NCBI GenBank assembly: GCA_036768485.1
Contig: JAVLUZ010000191.1
Location: forward strand, 962,252-1,026,251
From: Mermis nigrescens
Taxonomy: Eukaryota > Nematoda > Enoplea > Mermithida > Mermithidae
DNA length: 64,000 nt
Reading direction: 5' to 3'
The notes beneath the pieces were generated by a model that was not told the origin of the DNA, made no database searches, and was given only the letters and a program-made list of their open reading frames with translations. This document shows, piece by piece, positions 21,142 through 33,713 of this stretch (position 1 is its first letter; every line of letters begins with the position of its first letter). A program made the translations under genes and the position numbers.

Positions 21142-24100
21142 TACCCCACTTTTTTAATTAGCATGATCTGAGTACATCAGTCAGTAAACACACACAGTAA
21201 CATGCCACAATAATGACAGCAGTCTAAGAACAAGGAAAACGATATTGTTCTCAACATCGGCATTATCCTTTTTAACCAAGACAACAGATCAAAGTTTTTC
21301 AGCATAAACTTTACGCAAATATCAAGTGTGAGGAACACTAACGCTCAGATTAGGAAGTAAAATATATTTGTGGTATAAACTACATATCAACAACAAATGA
21401 ATAGTGCAAACTTTACACAACTACTAGGTGTAGAGAAAACTAACAGTCAGATTCCCAATTATGATTTTACGTAGAACATTTTGAAAAAATTAAGCTTTCG
21501 CAAGGCTCTAGAACTAAAGTCAATATGCAGTGTAGACTTTAGACAACCACAGAGTGTAAAGAAAATTTGAGTCGGATTCGTAATTGTGATATTACTCTGA
21601 TATTACGATCAACATTTATTAAAAAATTAAGTCTCTGCAATGGCCCGACGACAAATAAATATCAGATGTAAACCACTTTACACCACTGTTGAGTGCAAAC
21701 AAACTGGCGTATCACATTTGGTTTCTGGTTCATTTTTAGACTTGAGATTATGTCCAGACTCATAACACAGAACTTGGCAGAAAAAAACAAGACAGAAACA
21801 TGTCTAATTCCACCATTGTTTTGACTTTACACCTTCAGAAAAAAGCTAAATATTGATGTAAACAAACGCAATTCGCTGTGACGCGGACCCATTAGAAAAT
21901 ACTTCATTTTTATCCTATTCGACCTCGCCCGACTTCTGAACAGAGAAAGTGGCGAACAAAAAAATGAACAAAAACGTATTTTCCACTGTCCACCACATGT
22001 TAAAGTTTAAAAATCTGAACCTAACGCCCCATTTAATGTAAATAAATTCGGTTCGGGCCGGTTTGTTGCCTTTTGATTGTAGTACGTTTGTATGTGCCAA
22101 ACTTATGTTCCGCAAAATATTTGATATGATTTACCAATTGAAATACAAAGAAAAACCCTTTTTTCGCCCATTTTACACCTCAGATTTCGAACTTTACATT
22201 CCCATAAACAACTGAATATTTCTGTGTTTTTGAACGCGACTTGCTTCGACGTGTAGCTCTTAGAAGTAACCTCATTTCTATTCTATTCAATTCATCCTAA
22301 CTCATTACTGTCACCAAAGGCTGATTTTTAAGTCTTATTTTAATATTTAATTCGATAATTTCGCGCATATTAAGTTCAAGGTATATTTGCTTTACTAATG
22401 TAGGCTAAACATTACGATTTCGTATGCATATTTCGTGTTCGTCATACTTAAAATATCACGCATTCTCGCTTTTTCCCCGAATTCCAGCAAATGCTATTCA
22501 TCAAAAGTCGAAATCCTTTCCTAATTTTACCCAAAGGCCAAACCAATGACGCAAATAACTAACCCTAACGAAAAACACTTGAGATTCTTTAACTCACACC
22601 ACCTAAAATAAGTTTGCGCCTATTATTATTCTTAAGTATGGAATACGACCAAACGATTATCATATTAGCTTTATAGAAAGAGCCACGAATGCTAGAACAG
22701 AATAGCGTCATCAAATACACATATCTTCTGTTGAAATCATATGGAATTCGCCCCCAGGAATAATCCAAATCTTTCGTTCTGTAATTACTTTTGGCCAAGA
22801 ACCAACAGATACTAAAATCTTCTCAGAAGAACTATTCAAACCCCACAAATGAGACAGTCATTAATTTTCTGGACCTAATCCGAGACAAATTCCTTCAATG
22901 CATCAAGGTGCATATATCTTATGAAATAATCAGACCTCATTTTAAATATGCACTCATAATCAACCCTTATACCCATAATATTCCAAATTCAAATAAATTA
23001 TTCTAACAAACCTCCGACTGAATACTTTCACCAAAACTTTTCGTGATGAAATGAGTTTAATTAGTTTAGAGCGACTCGGCGCGTTGTACATAGTTGTGAT
23101 GTGTGATGTTCTCTTTCCAGCGAACCTAGTCATTAGTTTCCGACGTGCGCTATGTTATATACATTTATTCCTTCTATGATAATTAAAATTATTGCCTTAT
23201 CAAATATGTTAATTCGTATAAGAAGATTCAAGGAGAATTAGAGCAGCCCCATTTTAAGCACTCTTGGAACGTGACATTACCGAAGAAGTTGGCAGATAAA
23301 TCTTCTGTCAAAAAATATTTATAAAAACTCATAATCGGAGTTGTTGGCAGACATAAACAAGTAGAAAACTCGACCAAAATGTCTTTTCACCCCAGATTTT
23401 CGCACTCTTTACACTTCCATTCGAGAACTAAGGCGAAATTCAAAAAACAAAAAAGTGTCATCTGCAGAACCTAAATAGATGAATAAGTCAAATGAAGTGC
23501 ATGGTTTTGACAAAAGAATTAGGAGAAATTAAAAGTCATTATTCAAAAGATTTGAACCCATTATTCTTTTTTTAAACCCACATGCGAGAACGGACACGAG
23601 AGCCAATGCACCAACGCAACAGATCGGTCGATTTCAGCTTGATTATACTATATTGAAAAATATTCATCATTCTACTGAAGTTTAAGAATAGTGCATTTAT
23701 GATAATAAAAATAATTTTTTATAAAAGACGAGTCAAAAACCTCTGAAATAAGAAAAATCTGATCAAACAATATGCAATACGGAGTTATCTACCGGCATTA
23801 GGAAATTGAAGTATAATTCAAAGTTCACCTCCTCATACCTCAACAAACACTGGATGTAGAAAATTTTAAAGGTAAGATTCGTTATTCTGATCTTACGGAG
23901 AACATTTTTTTTAAAATTCGTCAACCACGACGCTCTGGGCGGGAAACATTTTTCAGTGTAAAGTTTACACCTGCACTAAAAACGCAATATTGATTGTAAA
24001 GAAATAAAATAAATTTTGACGTGTAGCGCTTAGGACGAGGCACATTTTAAAGATAATTACCACGTTCTGTCTACTAACTTGAGAATATGGCAGAAGAAAA

Positions 24101-24630
24101 TTTTTTTTGTTCCAGATTCTTTACAATAAACCGCCTCTAAATTTGAAAATATCACTTCAAAAAAATAAAAAAGGCTCCCCTATATTTCATAACCGCCTAC
24201 CTTTTGAAACCAATCAGACTGCATAGAATGGAAAAATGAGTTAGATATGCTCTTGCACATGAAAACAGTAAAAAACCGTAAAAAAAATTAAAAACAGTAA
24301 AAAACTGCAACAACTAATGAGCGTAAAAAATTTTAAGACCAGATTCGTAACCTACTAATCAGGAGAAACATTTAAAAAAAATTGGCCCTCCGCTGATCAT
24401 TTGAATTTTTGATGTAAACTTTTCACTCACGCCTATCTCGGTATTGAGTGTAAACAAAAACAAAAAGAGGAGTATTTAAGTTTTTTTATTATCTACCTTT
24501 TGAAGAAACACCGCACCTCCCAGACGTGTGCGGTTATAGCTGTGAGGGGGGACACAAATTTCGCACTCGCTGTGATAAATATATAAGAAAAAAGGATGGC
24601 CAAGTAGCGCTACCTACGATATAAATATAT
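20337..24630 (-). repeat. Composite repeat F-G, right (inverted) copy
   Basis: Inverse of 520-3515, with the G module at its left end (20337-21141), then the F part with many TGTAAAGT/ACTTTACA palindromes. The longer of the two copies. The outer end near 24600 (GGCCAAGTAGCGCTACC) matches the left copy near 525-555. None of its short open frames corresponds to a protein I recognise. Confidence 0.75.
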
Positions 24631-24689
24631 CAGGTTCATGCTAACGCAATATTTTACCATATGCGGCGAAAACCATGCATAAACAGCGT

Positions 24690-24849
24690 CTATAGTCCGT
24701 TTCACATAACTTCGGTCTCAAAATTCAAAACCATCTACGGCAATAAGCTGACAGATTGCGATAATAGCATTGATCTCTTATATAAATATCGTAAGCCACG
24801 GCCTACTGTCGACGAAAATTCTTAGAATTTATGTGAAACATACTATAAT
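24690..24849 (+). mobile_element. Family H MITE (third copy)
   Basis: CTATAGTCCGTTTCACATAA to ATGTGAAACATACTATA, about 160 bp, same interior as the 18-kb copies (AATAAGCTGACAGATTGCG). Confidence 0.8.
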
Positions 24850-25009
24850 TTCTGGGGGATAGTCCAAAACGTACCGAAATAGTAAAGGTGGGACCAAGAA
24901 CTTTGGTGCTCATCATCCAACCATTATTATCCGATGACATTGAAAATTATGAAAGCAAAAAATGTTAAATTCAGTTTCTGGGTATCTTTTAAAATTTGAG
25001 GGATCTTCA

Positions 25010-25228
25010 AGCGCACGTGGGCGTAGGGGGTATGCACCCCTTCAGAAACCAAAATGCCAGACCCGAAAATTCAATTTTTGGAATTTCCTCCGCAATTTTT
25101 TGTTGCCAATGGATAGTGCTCAATGAGTACCGTTAAAAATGGTTTTTTCGCCATACCACCATTTTTGAAACCATTTATTGACCTTTGAAAAATCTTGCAC
25201 CCCCAGAATTTCGTTGCTACCGACCTGT
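25010..25228 (-). mobile_element. Family A MITE (A10)
   Basis: GCGCACGTGGGCGTAGGGGG to TTGCTACCGACCTG. Diverged copy; no clear target duplication. Confidence 0.7.
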
Positions 25229-25734
25229 CTAAGACCCCACGCGCCCATTATGATGACCGCTGTTTCGCACAAAATTTTTTATTAACGAAAAAAGTGTCAT
25301 TTTCATAGATCAAATATACTCGTACCTACATACCTATAGAATTTGAATCGGAATTTTTATTTTCCCGGAATATTACAAACAAAAACAAGCAACAAAAATT
25401 TTCGTACGAATAGCATGTAACGCCAAATTTAGGCCACGCGAATAATATAGTACAGAATGTTCGCGTAGGTAGCGGAAAAGTTTCGCACAGAAAATCAAAA
25501 ATTACGGACGAGCAATAAAAATCTGAGCTTAAATGTTTATCATCGCTCTAAGCTGTCGGTTCGCACAAGCGGGCCAAAATATTTTGGACAAAATTGGGCG
25601 TTTTGTAGGGACAACGACCGGCTTTGCGAACATCGGCCAGTCTAATATCCCGTTTCAACGTTCTACATAAATGAAAACAGCTGTTTGTTTTTTAGCAATG
25701 GACTTCCACGCGATTTAAGAGTCAGTAAGCTTTG

Positions 25735-26133
25735 GCCATACACGATTCAAGAGGGGGTTGCACTACAGCCCCCAGAAAATTTTTTAACACTTCCCCATTA
25801 ATTTTTTCACCCCTTGTAGAATTCGCGATTTTCCTAAAAAATTCGTAGAAAAGGTATTGTTATGAGAATTTTGCGCTATTTGTTTGCTCAGAATGTCAAA
25901 TACTTGGCGCTTTGCGCAATATGCTCATTTTTTGACTGTTTTACCCAATTTAATCGAATTTCTCTAATATTTTCCCGATTTTTTTATGTTTTTATGCCCT
26001 GAATAGATAGAGCATCCTCAGAAACGCCGAAAAACGATGTTTTTAACGCTTATTACTATTTTTGAGCCCAAAATAGGAACTTCAGATATTTCTCTCTACT
26101 CCCCGCCAGAATTTCTATGTTGTGCATGTTTGG
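25735..26133 (+). mobile_element. Family B hAT-like element (B1)
   Basis: CATACACGATTCAAGAGGGG ... GGCGCTTTGCGCAATATGC ... TTCTATGTTGTGCATG. It has the family's internal GGCGC...GCGCC hairpin and the ATAGAGCATCCTCAGAAACG segment. Confidence 0.75.
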
Positions 26134-26299
26134 TTTTGGCCATACGTATTCTTTGAAGCAGGGTCAAGAAATTTTTAAAAACAAAAAATGCCGGAAAATT
26201 CATGGTAGGTGCAATATTGCCCGTATAATTCTATATCTACTGGCATCGAAAAATCGTCAATTCCGTTTCGACCTCACTTCAGATTGGCTGCAGGAAGAC

Positions 26300-26757
26300 C
26301 ATACATGCAACAGGGGGATAGGGATCCCCCAACCCAAAGTCGGACGTCCATATCCATTGGTGGGCGACACCAAAGTTCTCGGGGGGGGGTGCAAGATTTT
26401 TTCAAAAATCGAAAAATTGCCATACAAATGGTGGTGGTATGGCGAAAAACACCATTTTCAACGTTTCTCATAAAGCACTATCCGTTGGCATCAAAAAAAT
26501 TGCGAAAAAAGCAAAAAATTTCAAAATTGAATTCTGGGGGGATATTTTTATTTCTGGGGGAGGTGCATACCCCAAACCCTCTCACGCCCAGGTATGCTCC
26601 CATCCACAAAAAATATATGACCCCCCATTTTTACAAAAATTGAATTTTCTGGCCGTTTAGGCGTTTTTGGCCGTTTTTGACTAAAAAATTGGAGGTCATT
26701 TATCCTATCCCTAAGACTGGCCAGGACCCCCCCCAATTAGGAGCCGTTTTACGTATG
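26300..26757 (+). mobile_element. Family D hAT-like element (D2) with exact 8-bp duplication
   Basis: CATACATGCAACAGGGGGAT to GAGCCGTTTTACGTATG. AGGAAGAC occurs at 26292-26299 and 26758-26765, an exact 8-bp target duplication. A family A copy is nested at 26355-26596. Confidence 0.92.
26355..26596 (+). mobile_element. Family A MITE (A11), nested in D2
   Basis: CATTGGTGGGCGACACC to CTCACGCCCAGGTATG. It interrupts D2 between CGTCCATATC and the D body. Confidence 0.85.
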
Positions 26758-26772
26758 AGGAAGACCCACCCC

Positions 26773-27240
26773 CGTACCTGGGCGTAGAAGGAGGGGAGTT
26801 TTAGGGTACGCACCCCCAAAAACCAAAACACCCCCCAAATTCAATTTTTGATTTTTTTTGTTTTTTTTTCGCGCCAATGGATAGTGCTCGATGAGAAACG
26901 TTTAAAAATGGTGTTTTTCCGCCATACCATCATTTTAAGGCCATTTTTTAGCTTTGAAAAAATCTGGCACCCCAGAGGGCCGAATACACACCCCAGAAAC
27001 CAAAATAACCCCAGAATCCAATTTTGAAATTTTGTTTTCTCGAAATTTTTTGTGTAAATAGAAATTGCTCGATGAGAAACTTACAAAAATGGTGTTTGTG
27101 CACCTTACCACCATTTCTGAGACCATTTTTTGACCTTGCACCCCCCAGAATTTTGCTGCTGCCCACCTATGCATACCACCATTTTTTGACCTTTAAAAAA
27201 TCTTGCACCCTCCGCAGAATTTTTGTGCTGCCCACCTGTG
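26773..27240 (-). repeat. Three partial family A copies in tandem
   Basis: Segments beginning CGTACCTGGGCGTAGAAGG (26773), CCCCAGAAACCAAAATAACC (about 26993) and CATACCACCATTTTTTGACC (about 27172) are successive partial copies in the same orientation, each ending in a form of GCTGCCCACCTATG. Confidence 0.75.
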
Positions 27241-27565
27241 CACTCCCCTTTTCGCAAAAAAACTACCGACCTGCCCGAGAATTTTCAGTTATTCAGAAAA
27301 CCTGAGGCTCTTTTAAACATTTCTAGCGACTTTTCACTGAATTTTTATTCGGTTTTTTGACCACATTTTATTTAATATCTTTTTATCTACTGAAAAAGAG
27401 CAGCGTAAGAAATTCGAAATGAGTCATACTGAATAGCAAAAAAACAAATCCAATAATCAATAGTGATTCGATGATTGGCTAATAATCAACAAATAGTTCG
27501 ACACCAAATTCTCCAACTGATAATTTCGGTACTCGACATGAACGCTTGGACAATAGTGCGAACTC

Positions 27566-27721
27566 ACTTCGCCAATTTACACTTTACACTACCTACTTTA
27601 CTTCGCTACTTTACACCACTTCGCCAATTTACACTTTACACTACCTACTTTACTTCGCTACTTTACAATACTTCGCCAATTTACACTTTACAAGATCTAC
27701 TTTACTTCGCTACTTTACACT
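27566..27721 (+). repeat. 52-bp tandem repeat, three units
   Basis: Units start ACTTCGCCAATTTACACTTT at 27566, 27618 and 27670, spaced exactly 52 bp. Each unit contains TTTACACTTTACA. Confidence 0.92.
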
Positions 27722-28265
27722 TCCCTACTTAATTAATACATAAAAAATAAGCAACTCCGGGCTTTCTTATCGTAAAATACGTTCAGATCGATTAGACACA
27801 TGGAGGTTAATCAATTCAAACAGTTTGGAAAAGAAGTGTGTAAAAGCAAGAAAATAGGAGAAAGACTTAGGATAAGAATGACAGTATAGGATGGCCCTAA
27901 ACAACAAAATTTCCTCATAATTTCGCTCTTTTTAGAGTGAAGCGGCTTAAATTATTAAAAAACGTAATAATTTGTGATAATAATTATTAAAAATAATTCT
28001 ACTTATACTTTCTAATAATACCAATAATTCAATAGCATTAATAATAATATCTCAATAATTCCTACCTTAATAATTAATAATAATTGATAATGTAGACCTA
28101 TAATTTGTGGCTTTGGACTGCCCAAATCCGTTAAATGCAACGGATTTTTGTAAGCCCAAGTTTTTGTGGAAAACAATAAACAACAGATTGAACACGCTTT
28201 CATGGTTATTCCAACAAAAAAACAAATTAACGCATTATAAATTTACTAATTAAAACCATTTATTA
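27722..28265. other. AT-rich sequence, nothing recognised
   Basis: Contains runs of AATAATTATTAA-type sequence; no gene or repeat border seen. Confidence 0.5.
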
Positions 28266-28278
28266 ATTTTTTTCTGTC

Positions 28279-28470
28279 GTGACCATATATGTAAGAGGGG
28301 ATGGGGTATCTCCACCCAAACTCGGCCGTCCCTCCATCCCTTCAAATACAGAAAATTTTTGACCCCACTCCCCCCGATTTTCCGAAAAATCGAATTTTTC
28401 GGCCGTTTTTCCATTTTTGGGCCAAAAATTGGAGGCCATATACCCCACACTGAAATTATCCGGGGAGGAA
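28279..28470 (+). mobile_element. Family D element, 3' truncated (D3)
   Basis: CATATATGTAAGAGGGGATG through GGAGGCCATATACCCC, cut off by an adjoining family A fragment. Confidence 0.75.
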
Positions 28471-28471
28471 C

Positions 28472-28842
28472 CATAGGTGGACGGCACCAAAGTTTTTGGG
28501 GGGGAGGCAAGATTTTTTCATAAGTCAAAAAATGGCCAGAGAAATGGTGGCATGCATACCTGGGCGTGGGAGTTAGGTGCACCCTCCAGAAACCAAGATA
28601 CCGCCAGAGCAAAATACCCCCACCAAAAACCTATTTTTGAAACTTTTTGTTGTTTTTTTCAGCAATTTTTGAAGCCTATGGATCGTGCTCGATGAGAAAC
28701 GTCGAAAATGTTGGTGCCGCTCACCTATGATGATATGGCGAAAAAAGCGTGATTTTCAACGTTTCTCATCGAGCACTATCTATTAGCATCAAAAATATGC
28801 GAAAAAAATTTCAAAAATCGAATTCTGAGGGGGGGGGTAGTA
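28472..28842. repeat. Cluster of three rearranged family A fragments
   Basis: 28472-28556 is a plus-strand start (CATAGGTGGACGGCACC). 28557-28729 is a minus-strand copy lacking its middle (CATACCTGGGCGTGGG to GCCGCTCACCTATG). 28730-28842 is a plus-strand middle part. Probably several insertions and deletions. Confidence 0.75.
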
Positions 28843-29689
28843 GTAGTATCCTGGCTCCCTAGGACCTTATCTTATAGCGTGTGTAGTGTTGTAAGATAGG
28901 CAGATCTGCTCCCTGGCCCAAAATCGAGGTTATGCCAGGGAGCAATTGGGTAGTGACCTGCCCGGATCTACCCGTAAGCCTAGAGAGTGCCTGGGGAGCC
29001 ACCAGTAAGGCTAGGGGTCCTGGAAAAGGGGTTCCTCCGCATTTTATCAATTTTTTACAGTAACAGCTGGTTCCGAAATAACTTGTTCAAAAACGAAGGC
29101 AATATAAGTTGCCCAGTCCTAGAGAGTATCGTTGTATTTTGTGGGGGGACTAGTGTAAAGTGTAAAGCTTGTGGAAAGTGTAAAGTAGTGTAAAAGCGAT
29201 TTACCTTATTTTTAACCAATTTTAGAATGTTTATATACATGGATGCATCAGCTTTGTGAGCTCCATTTTTTACAGTAACAGTTGGTTCTGAAACAATTTG
29301 TTTCGGAACATAGGCAATATAAGTTGTGGGTGAGGGGAAGGTAGTATTGTTATATTTTGTGGGGTTATGTTAGTGTAAAGTTAAACTAGTGTAAAGCGTA
29401 AAGTAGTGTAAAACAAGCTCATAAAATGGATTTTTTTTTTCTGATTTTTATTGATTCAGGCTGTATTGGGCTCAAATTATAGACTGTTCATAAATTACAT
29501 GGGCGAACACAAAATATATAACCTATCTTACAGCATAGGCGGAGGTGGTAAAATCTTGTGCCCTGGCTTTTCTTAGGGCGCAATGTTGAGGGATGTGAGA
29601 GGAGAGGGGTGCGCGTAGTACAGCCCACCCAGTCTGCTCCGCGTCAACTATTATACATGATAACTTATGTACCTGCGTAGTGTGTGTGT

Positions 29690-29694
29690 GGTGC

Positions 29695-29744
<50 letters not shown>

Positions 29745-29808
29745 GTGTGTGTGTGTGTGCGTGTGTGTGTGCGTGTGTGTGTGTGTGTGTGTGCGTGTGT
29801 GTGTAAAA
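29690..29808 (+). repeat. (GT)n microsatellite
   Basis: About 110 bp of GT with a few GC interruptions, in the left arm of the palindrome. The open frames rich in His-Thr on the minus strand are products of this repeat. Confidence 0.97.
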
Positions 29809-30179
29809 ATGGAGTTTTCCACCGCAAATAACCTGCTTCTGTGACCGTTTACGCATAATAGACCGAAACATCATGATTATATTAGCTTATAAAGAGACAC
29901 AATCAAGTAGTTATATTGCGCATTTACTAAAGCAGTGTGATGCATTAGTAATATTGCACATCGGCGAAGCAATTTTTTACAGCAGGTAATATTGCGCATT
30001 GGCAGCCTGTTTGGAATTTAGCAACTAATAATAAGCACATTGGCGTAGCATTTTTTGTGATACAAATTTATCGACGCATCTTGTTGACTAGCGCATTGAC
30101 GAATCAATTTTTACAATAACATTAAAAAGAGTAAAATTAATGATCCCGCAGCCCATCAAGATGCCTAAATTTAGAATAT

Positions 30180-30420
30180 ATTTTGTAAAGTTTTTGTAAA
30201 CTTTAAAATTTTTTTGTAGAGTTTGGAAATTTTTTCTAAAGTTTGGAAAATGTTCTGTAAAGTTTGGAAAATTTTTTGCAGGGTTTGAATTAATTCTGTG
30301 TGCTTAAGCAGAGGACTTTTGCAGAGTTTGGAAAATTTTTTGCAGTCTGGAAAATTTTTTGTAGAGTTTGGAAATTTTTCTGTAAAGTTTGGAAAATTCA
30401 CTATTCAATTTGGCATTGCT
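30180..30420 (+). repeat. Minisatellite TTTTGTAAAGTTTGGAAAAT, block 1
   Basis: About 10 units of roughly 20-22 bp. Its inverse is block 4 at 33010-33290. Confidence 0.92.
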
Positions 30421-31324
30421 CAAGCATTGTTGAAACTATTTTATATGCTATATGTAACTCACATTTGTGTTTTGCACCTGTAAGAATCATTTTTCCACAT
30501 GTAAAGAGCAAGAATGTTACATTTCGAAATTTGGTATACTAAACTAGGAAACAATTCTACTTCGTACATGCATTTCTCATTTACCATCTCAAAAAATTTA
30601 CGTAGATTAATGCAATACCCTAAATAAGCAGAGCCCACAAATGGGTAGCATTCGCTGATTTCAGAGGTTATTAAAATCATTTTTTAAGTGATTGAGAAAA
30701 TTTTTTCCAATGATTTCAGTGATTCGAATTGAGTAAATACAGTATAATAAGCACAAAGTTGGCATAAAACTTAAGACTCATTTCAGCAAAATTTGATATG
30801 TGTCCTATGAATTAAGTAAAGGATGCATAAAGATTCCGAGATTTCTTTGAGCATACGATTAAAAACCACTAAAGCTGGTCAATTTGCGTAGCTATGGAGG
30901 TGAAGTTATTGCACATAAAGGTGACAAGCTAAAGTATAGCTTAAAGGCTGCGTATCTGCAAGAATAAAGATGAAAAAGATGAAATAATCCAAAAGTACTG
31001 AATTTTGTACACATAACTTCCTATAATTCAACAAATTTCATGCAGAGTATAGAAATTGTCTGATTAGAAGATTTAAGGTATGCTTGATTCTTTACAAGTT
31101 CTTATGTAAACATATGATTCTATTGATTAAAATTAAAGAACAAGTGCTTGGGATTTTTGTCTTATTGGTATAATTGGAAATTGCTTTTAAAGTAGTATAA
31201 GTTTAATACAATGGAAGAATAAGTGCTAAACGAGTTTTAATCGTTTTTGTATAAGGCTCTTGAGAGTTATATTTTCTCAACATGCTAACAATATTTTTGA
31301 TCTAAGTGAACAAATTTTTGTATT

Positions 31325-31580
31325 TTTTTGAATCATTTGTGAAGTTTGGGAAAATTTTTGTAAAGTTTGGAAACTTTTTTGTAAAGTTTGGAAAATTTTT
31401 TGTAAAGTTTGAAAAATTTTTTGCAGAGTTTGGAATTAATTTTGTGTGCTTAAGCTAATTTTGCGAGTTTGAAATTTTTTTGTAAAGTTTGGAAATTTTC
31501 TTGTAAAGTTTGGAATTTTTCTTGTAAAGTTTGGAACATTTTTTGTAAGGTTCGGAATATTTTTTGTGGAAGTCTGAACA
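31325..31580 (+). repeat. Minisatellite TTTTGTAAAGTTTGGAAAAT, block 2
   Basis: Second run of the same ~21-bp unit in the left arm; pairs with block 3. Confidence 0.92.
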
Positions 31581-31849
31581 AAACTTGTAAAATTTAAAAC
31601 AAAGCTTGTAAAAGTCATAAGAAAGTTTTATAAATGTTCAGATATCCGAATTCAGCCACAATCCTTGACTCATTTGGCGCACTGACCAGTTTGTTACCAA
31701 CTAGTATATCAATATATCAGTATAATTAATGATAATAACAGATACACAAACTGGCCAGTGCGCCAAATGAGTCACTGATTGTGGCTGAATTCGGATATCT
31801 GAACATTTATAAAACTTTCTTATGACTTTTACAAGCTTTGTTTTAAATT

Positions 31850-32100
31850 TTACAAGTTTTGTTCCAACTGCCACGAAAAATATTACAAACCTTACAAAAA
31901 ATGTTCCAAACTTTACGAAAAATTTTCCAAACTTTAAAAAAAAATTTCAGAACTTTACAAAAAGATTTCCAAACTCAGCAAAAGTCCTATGCTTAAGCAC
32001 ACAAAATTAATTCCAGACTCTGAAAAAATTTTTCCAAACTTCACAAAAAAGTTTCCATACTCTACAAAATTTTTTTCCAAACTTCACAAATACTTCAAAA
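31850..32100 (-). repeat. Minisatellite block 3 (right arm)
   Basis: Inverse orientation of the same unit (CCAAACTTTACAAAAA). Confidence 0.92.
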
Positions 32101-33009
32101 AATACAAAAATTTGTTCACTTAGATCAAAAATATTGTTAGCATTTTGACAAAATATAACTCTCAAGAGCCTTATACAAAAACGATTAAAACTCGTGTAGC
32201 ACTTATTCTTCTATTGTATTTAAGTTGTACCCAATTTCCAATTATACCAATAAGACAAAAATCACAAGCACTTCTTCTTTAATTTTAATCAATAAAATCT
32301 TGTGTTTACATAAGAAATTGTAAACAATCAAGCATACCTTGAATCTTCTAATCAGACAATTTCTAAATTCTGCATGAAATTTGTTGAATAATAGAGTTAT
32401 ATGTGCAAAATTCAATACTTTTGGATTATTTCATCGTTTTCATCTTTATTCTTGCAGATACGCAGCCTTTAAGCTATACTTTAGCTTGTCACCTTTAAGT
32501 GCAATAAGTGCACCTCCATACCTACGCAATTTGAACAGCTTTTGTGGTTTTTAATGGTATGCTCGAAGAAATCTCGGAATCTTTATGCATCGTTTACTTA
32601 ATTCATAAGACACATATCAAATTTTGCTGAAATGAGTCTTAAGTTTTATGCCAACTTTGTGCTTATTATACTGTATTGCCTCTATTCGAATCACTGAAAT
32701 CACTGAAAAAAATTTTTTCAAATCACTTAAAAAATGATTTTAATCACCTCTGAAATCAGCGAATGCCACCTATTTGTGGGTTCTGCTTATTTGGGGTATC
32801 GAATTAATCTATGTAAATTTTATGTGATGGTAAATGAGAAATGCATGTACGAAGTAGAATTGCTTCCTAGTTTAGTATACAAATTTCGAAATGTAACATT
32901 TTTGCTCTTTACATGTGGAAAAATGATTCTTACACGTGCAAAACACAAATGTGAGTTACATATAGCATATAAAATAGTTTCAACAATGCTTGAGCAATGC
33001 CAAATTGAA

Positions 33010-33290
33010 TATGAAATTTTCCAAACTTTACGAGAAATGTTCCAAACTTTACAAAAAAATTTCAAAACTTTACAAAAAATTTTCCAAACTCTACAAAAAA
33101 ATTTCCAGACTCTGCAAAAAAATTTTGCAAATTCTGCAAAAGTCCTATGCTTAAGCACACAAAATTAATTCCAAACTCTGCAAAAATTTTTCCAAATTTT
33201 ACAAAGAAATTTCTAAACTTTACCAAAAAATTTCCAAAATGTACAAAAAAATTTTAAAGTTTACAAAAACTTTACAAAAAATATTCCAAA
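33010..33290 (-). repeat. Minisatellite block 4 (right arm)
   Basis: Inverse of block 1. The open frame across it (repeated FQTLQKN) is a translation of the repeat. Confidence 0.92.
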
Positions 33291-33656
33291 TTTAGGCGTC
33301 TTGATGAGCTGCGAGATCATTAATTTTACTCTTTTTATTGTTATTGTAAAAATTGATTCGTCAATGCGCTAGTCAACAAAATGCGTCGATAAATTTGTAT
33401 CACAAAAAATGCTACGCCAATGTATTTATTATTAGTTGCTAAATTCCAAACAGGCTGCCAATGCGCAATATTACCTGCTGTAAAAAATTGCTTCGCCGAT
33501 GTGCAATATTACTAATGCGTCACACTGCATCGTAAATGCGCAATATTTCTACTTGATTGTGTCTGTTTATAAGCTATTATAATCATGATGTTTCAGTCTA
33601 TTATGCATTAAACGGTCAAAGAAGCAGGTTATTAGCGGTGGAAAACCTCCATTTTT

Positions 33657-33713
33657 TACACACACACACACACAGACACATACACACACACACACATGCA
33701 CGCACGCACACAC
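33657..33713 (+). repeat. (AC)n microsatellite
   Basis: Right-arm counterpart of the 29690 GT run, about half as long. Confidence 0.95.

Noticed and set aside
26117..26660. Overlapping frames of 118 and 144 residues
   Set aside because: They run through D2 and the nested family A copy A11 and recur wherever these repeats occur.
29523..29874. His-Thr rich open frames
   Set aside because: Translation of the (GT)n run on the minus strand.
32734..33168. 144-residue plus-strand frame
   Set aside because: The second half is the 21-bp minisatellite; the mirror frame in the other arm is broken and there is no domain.
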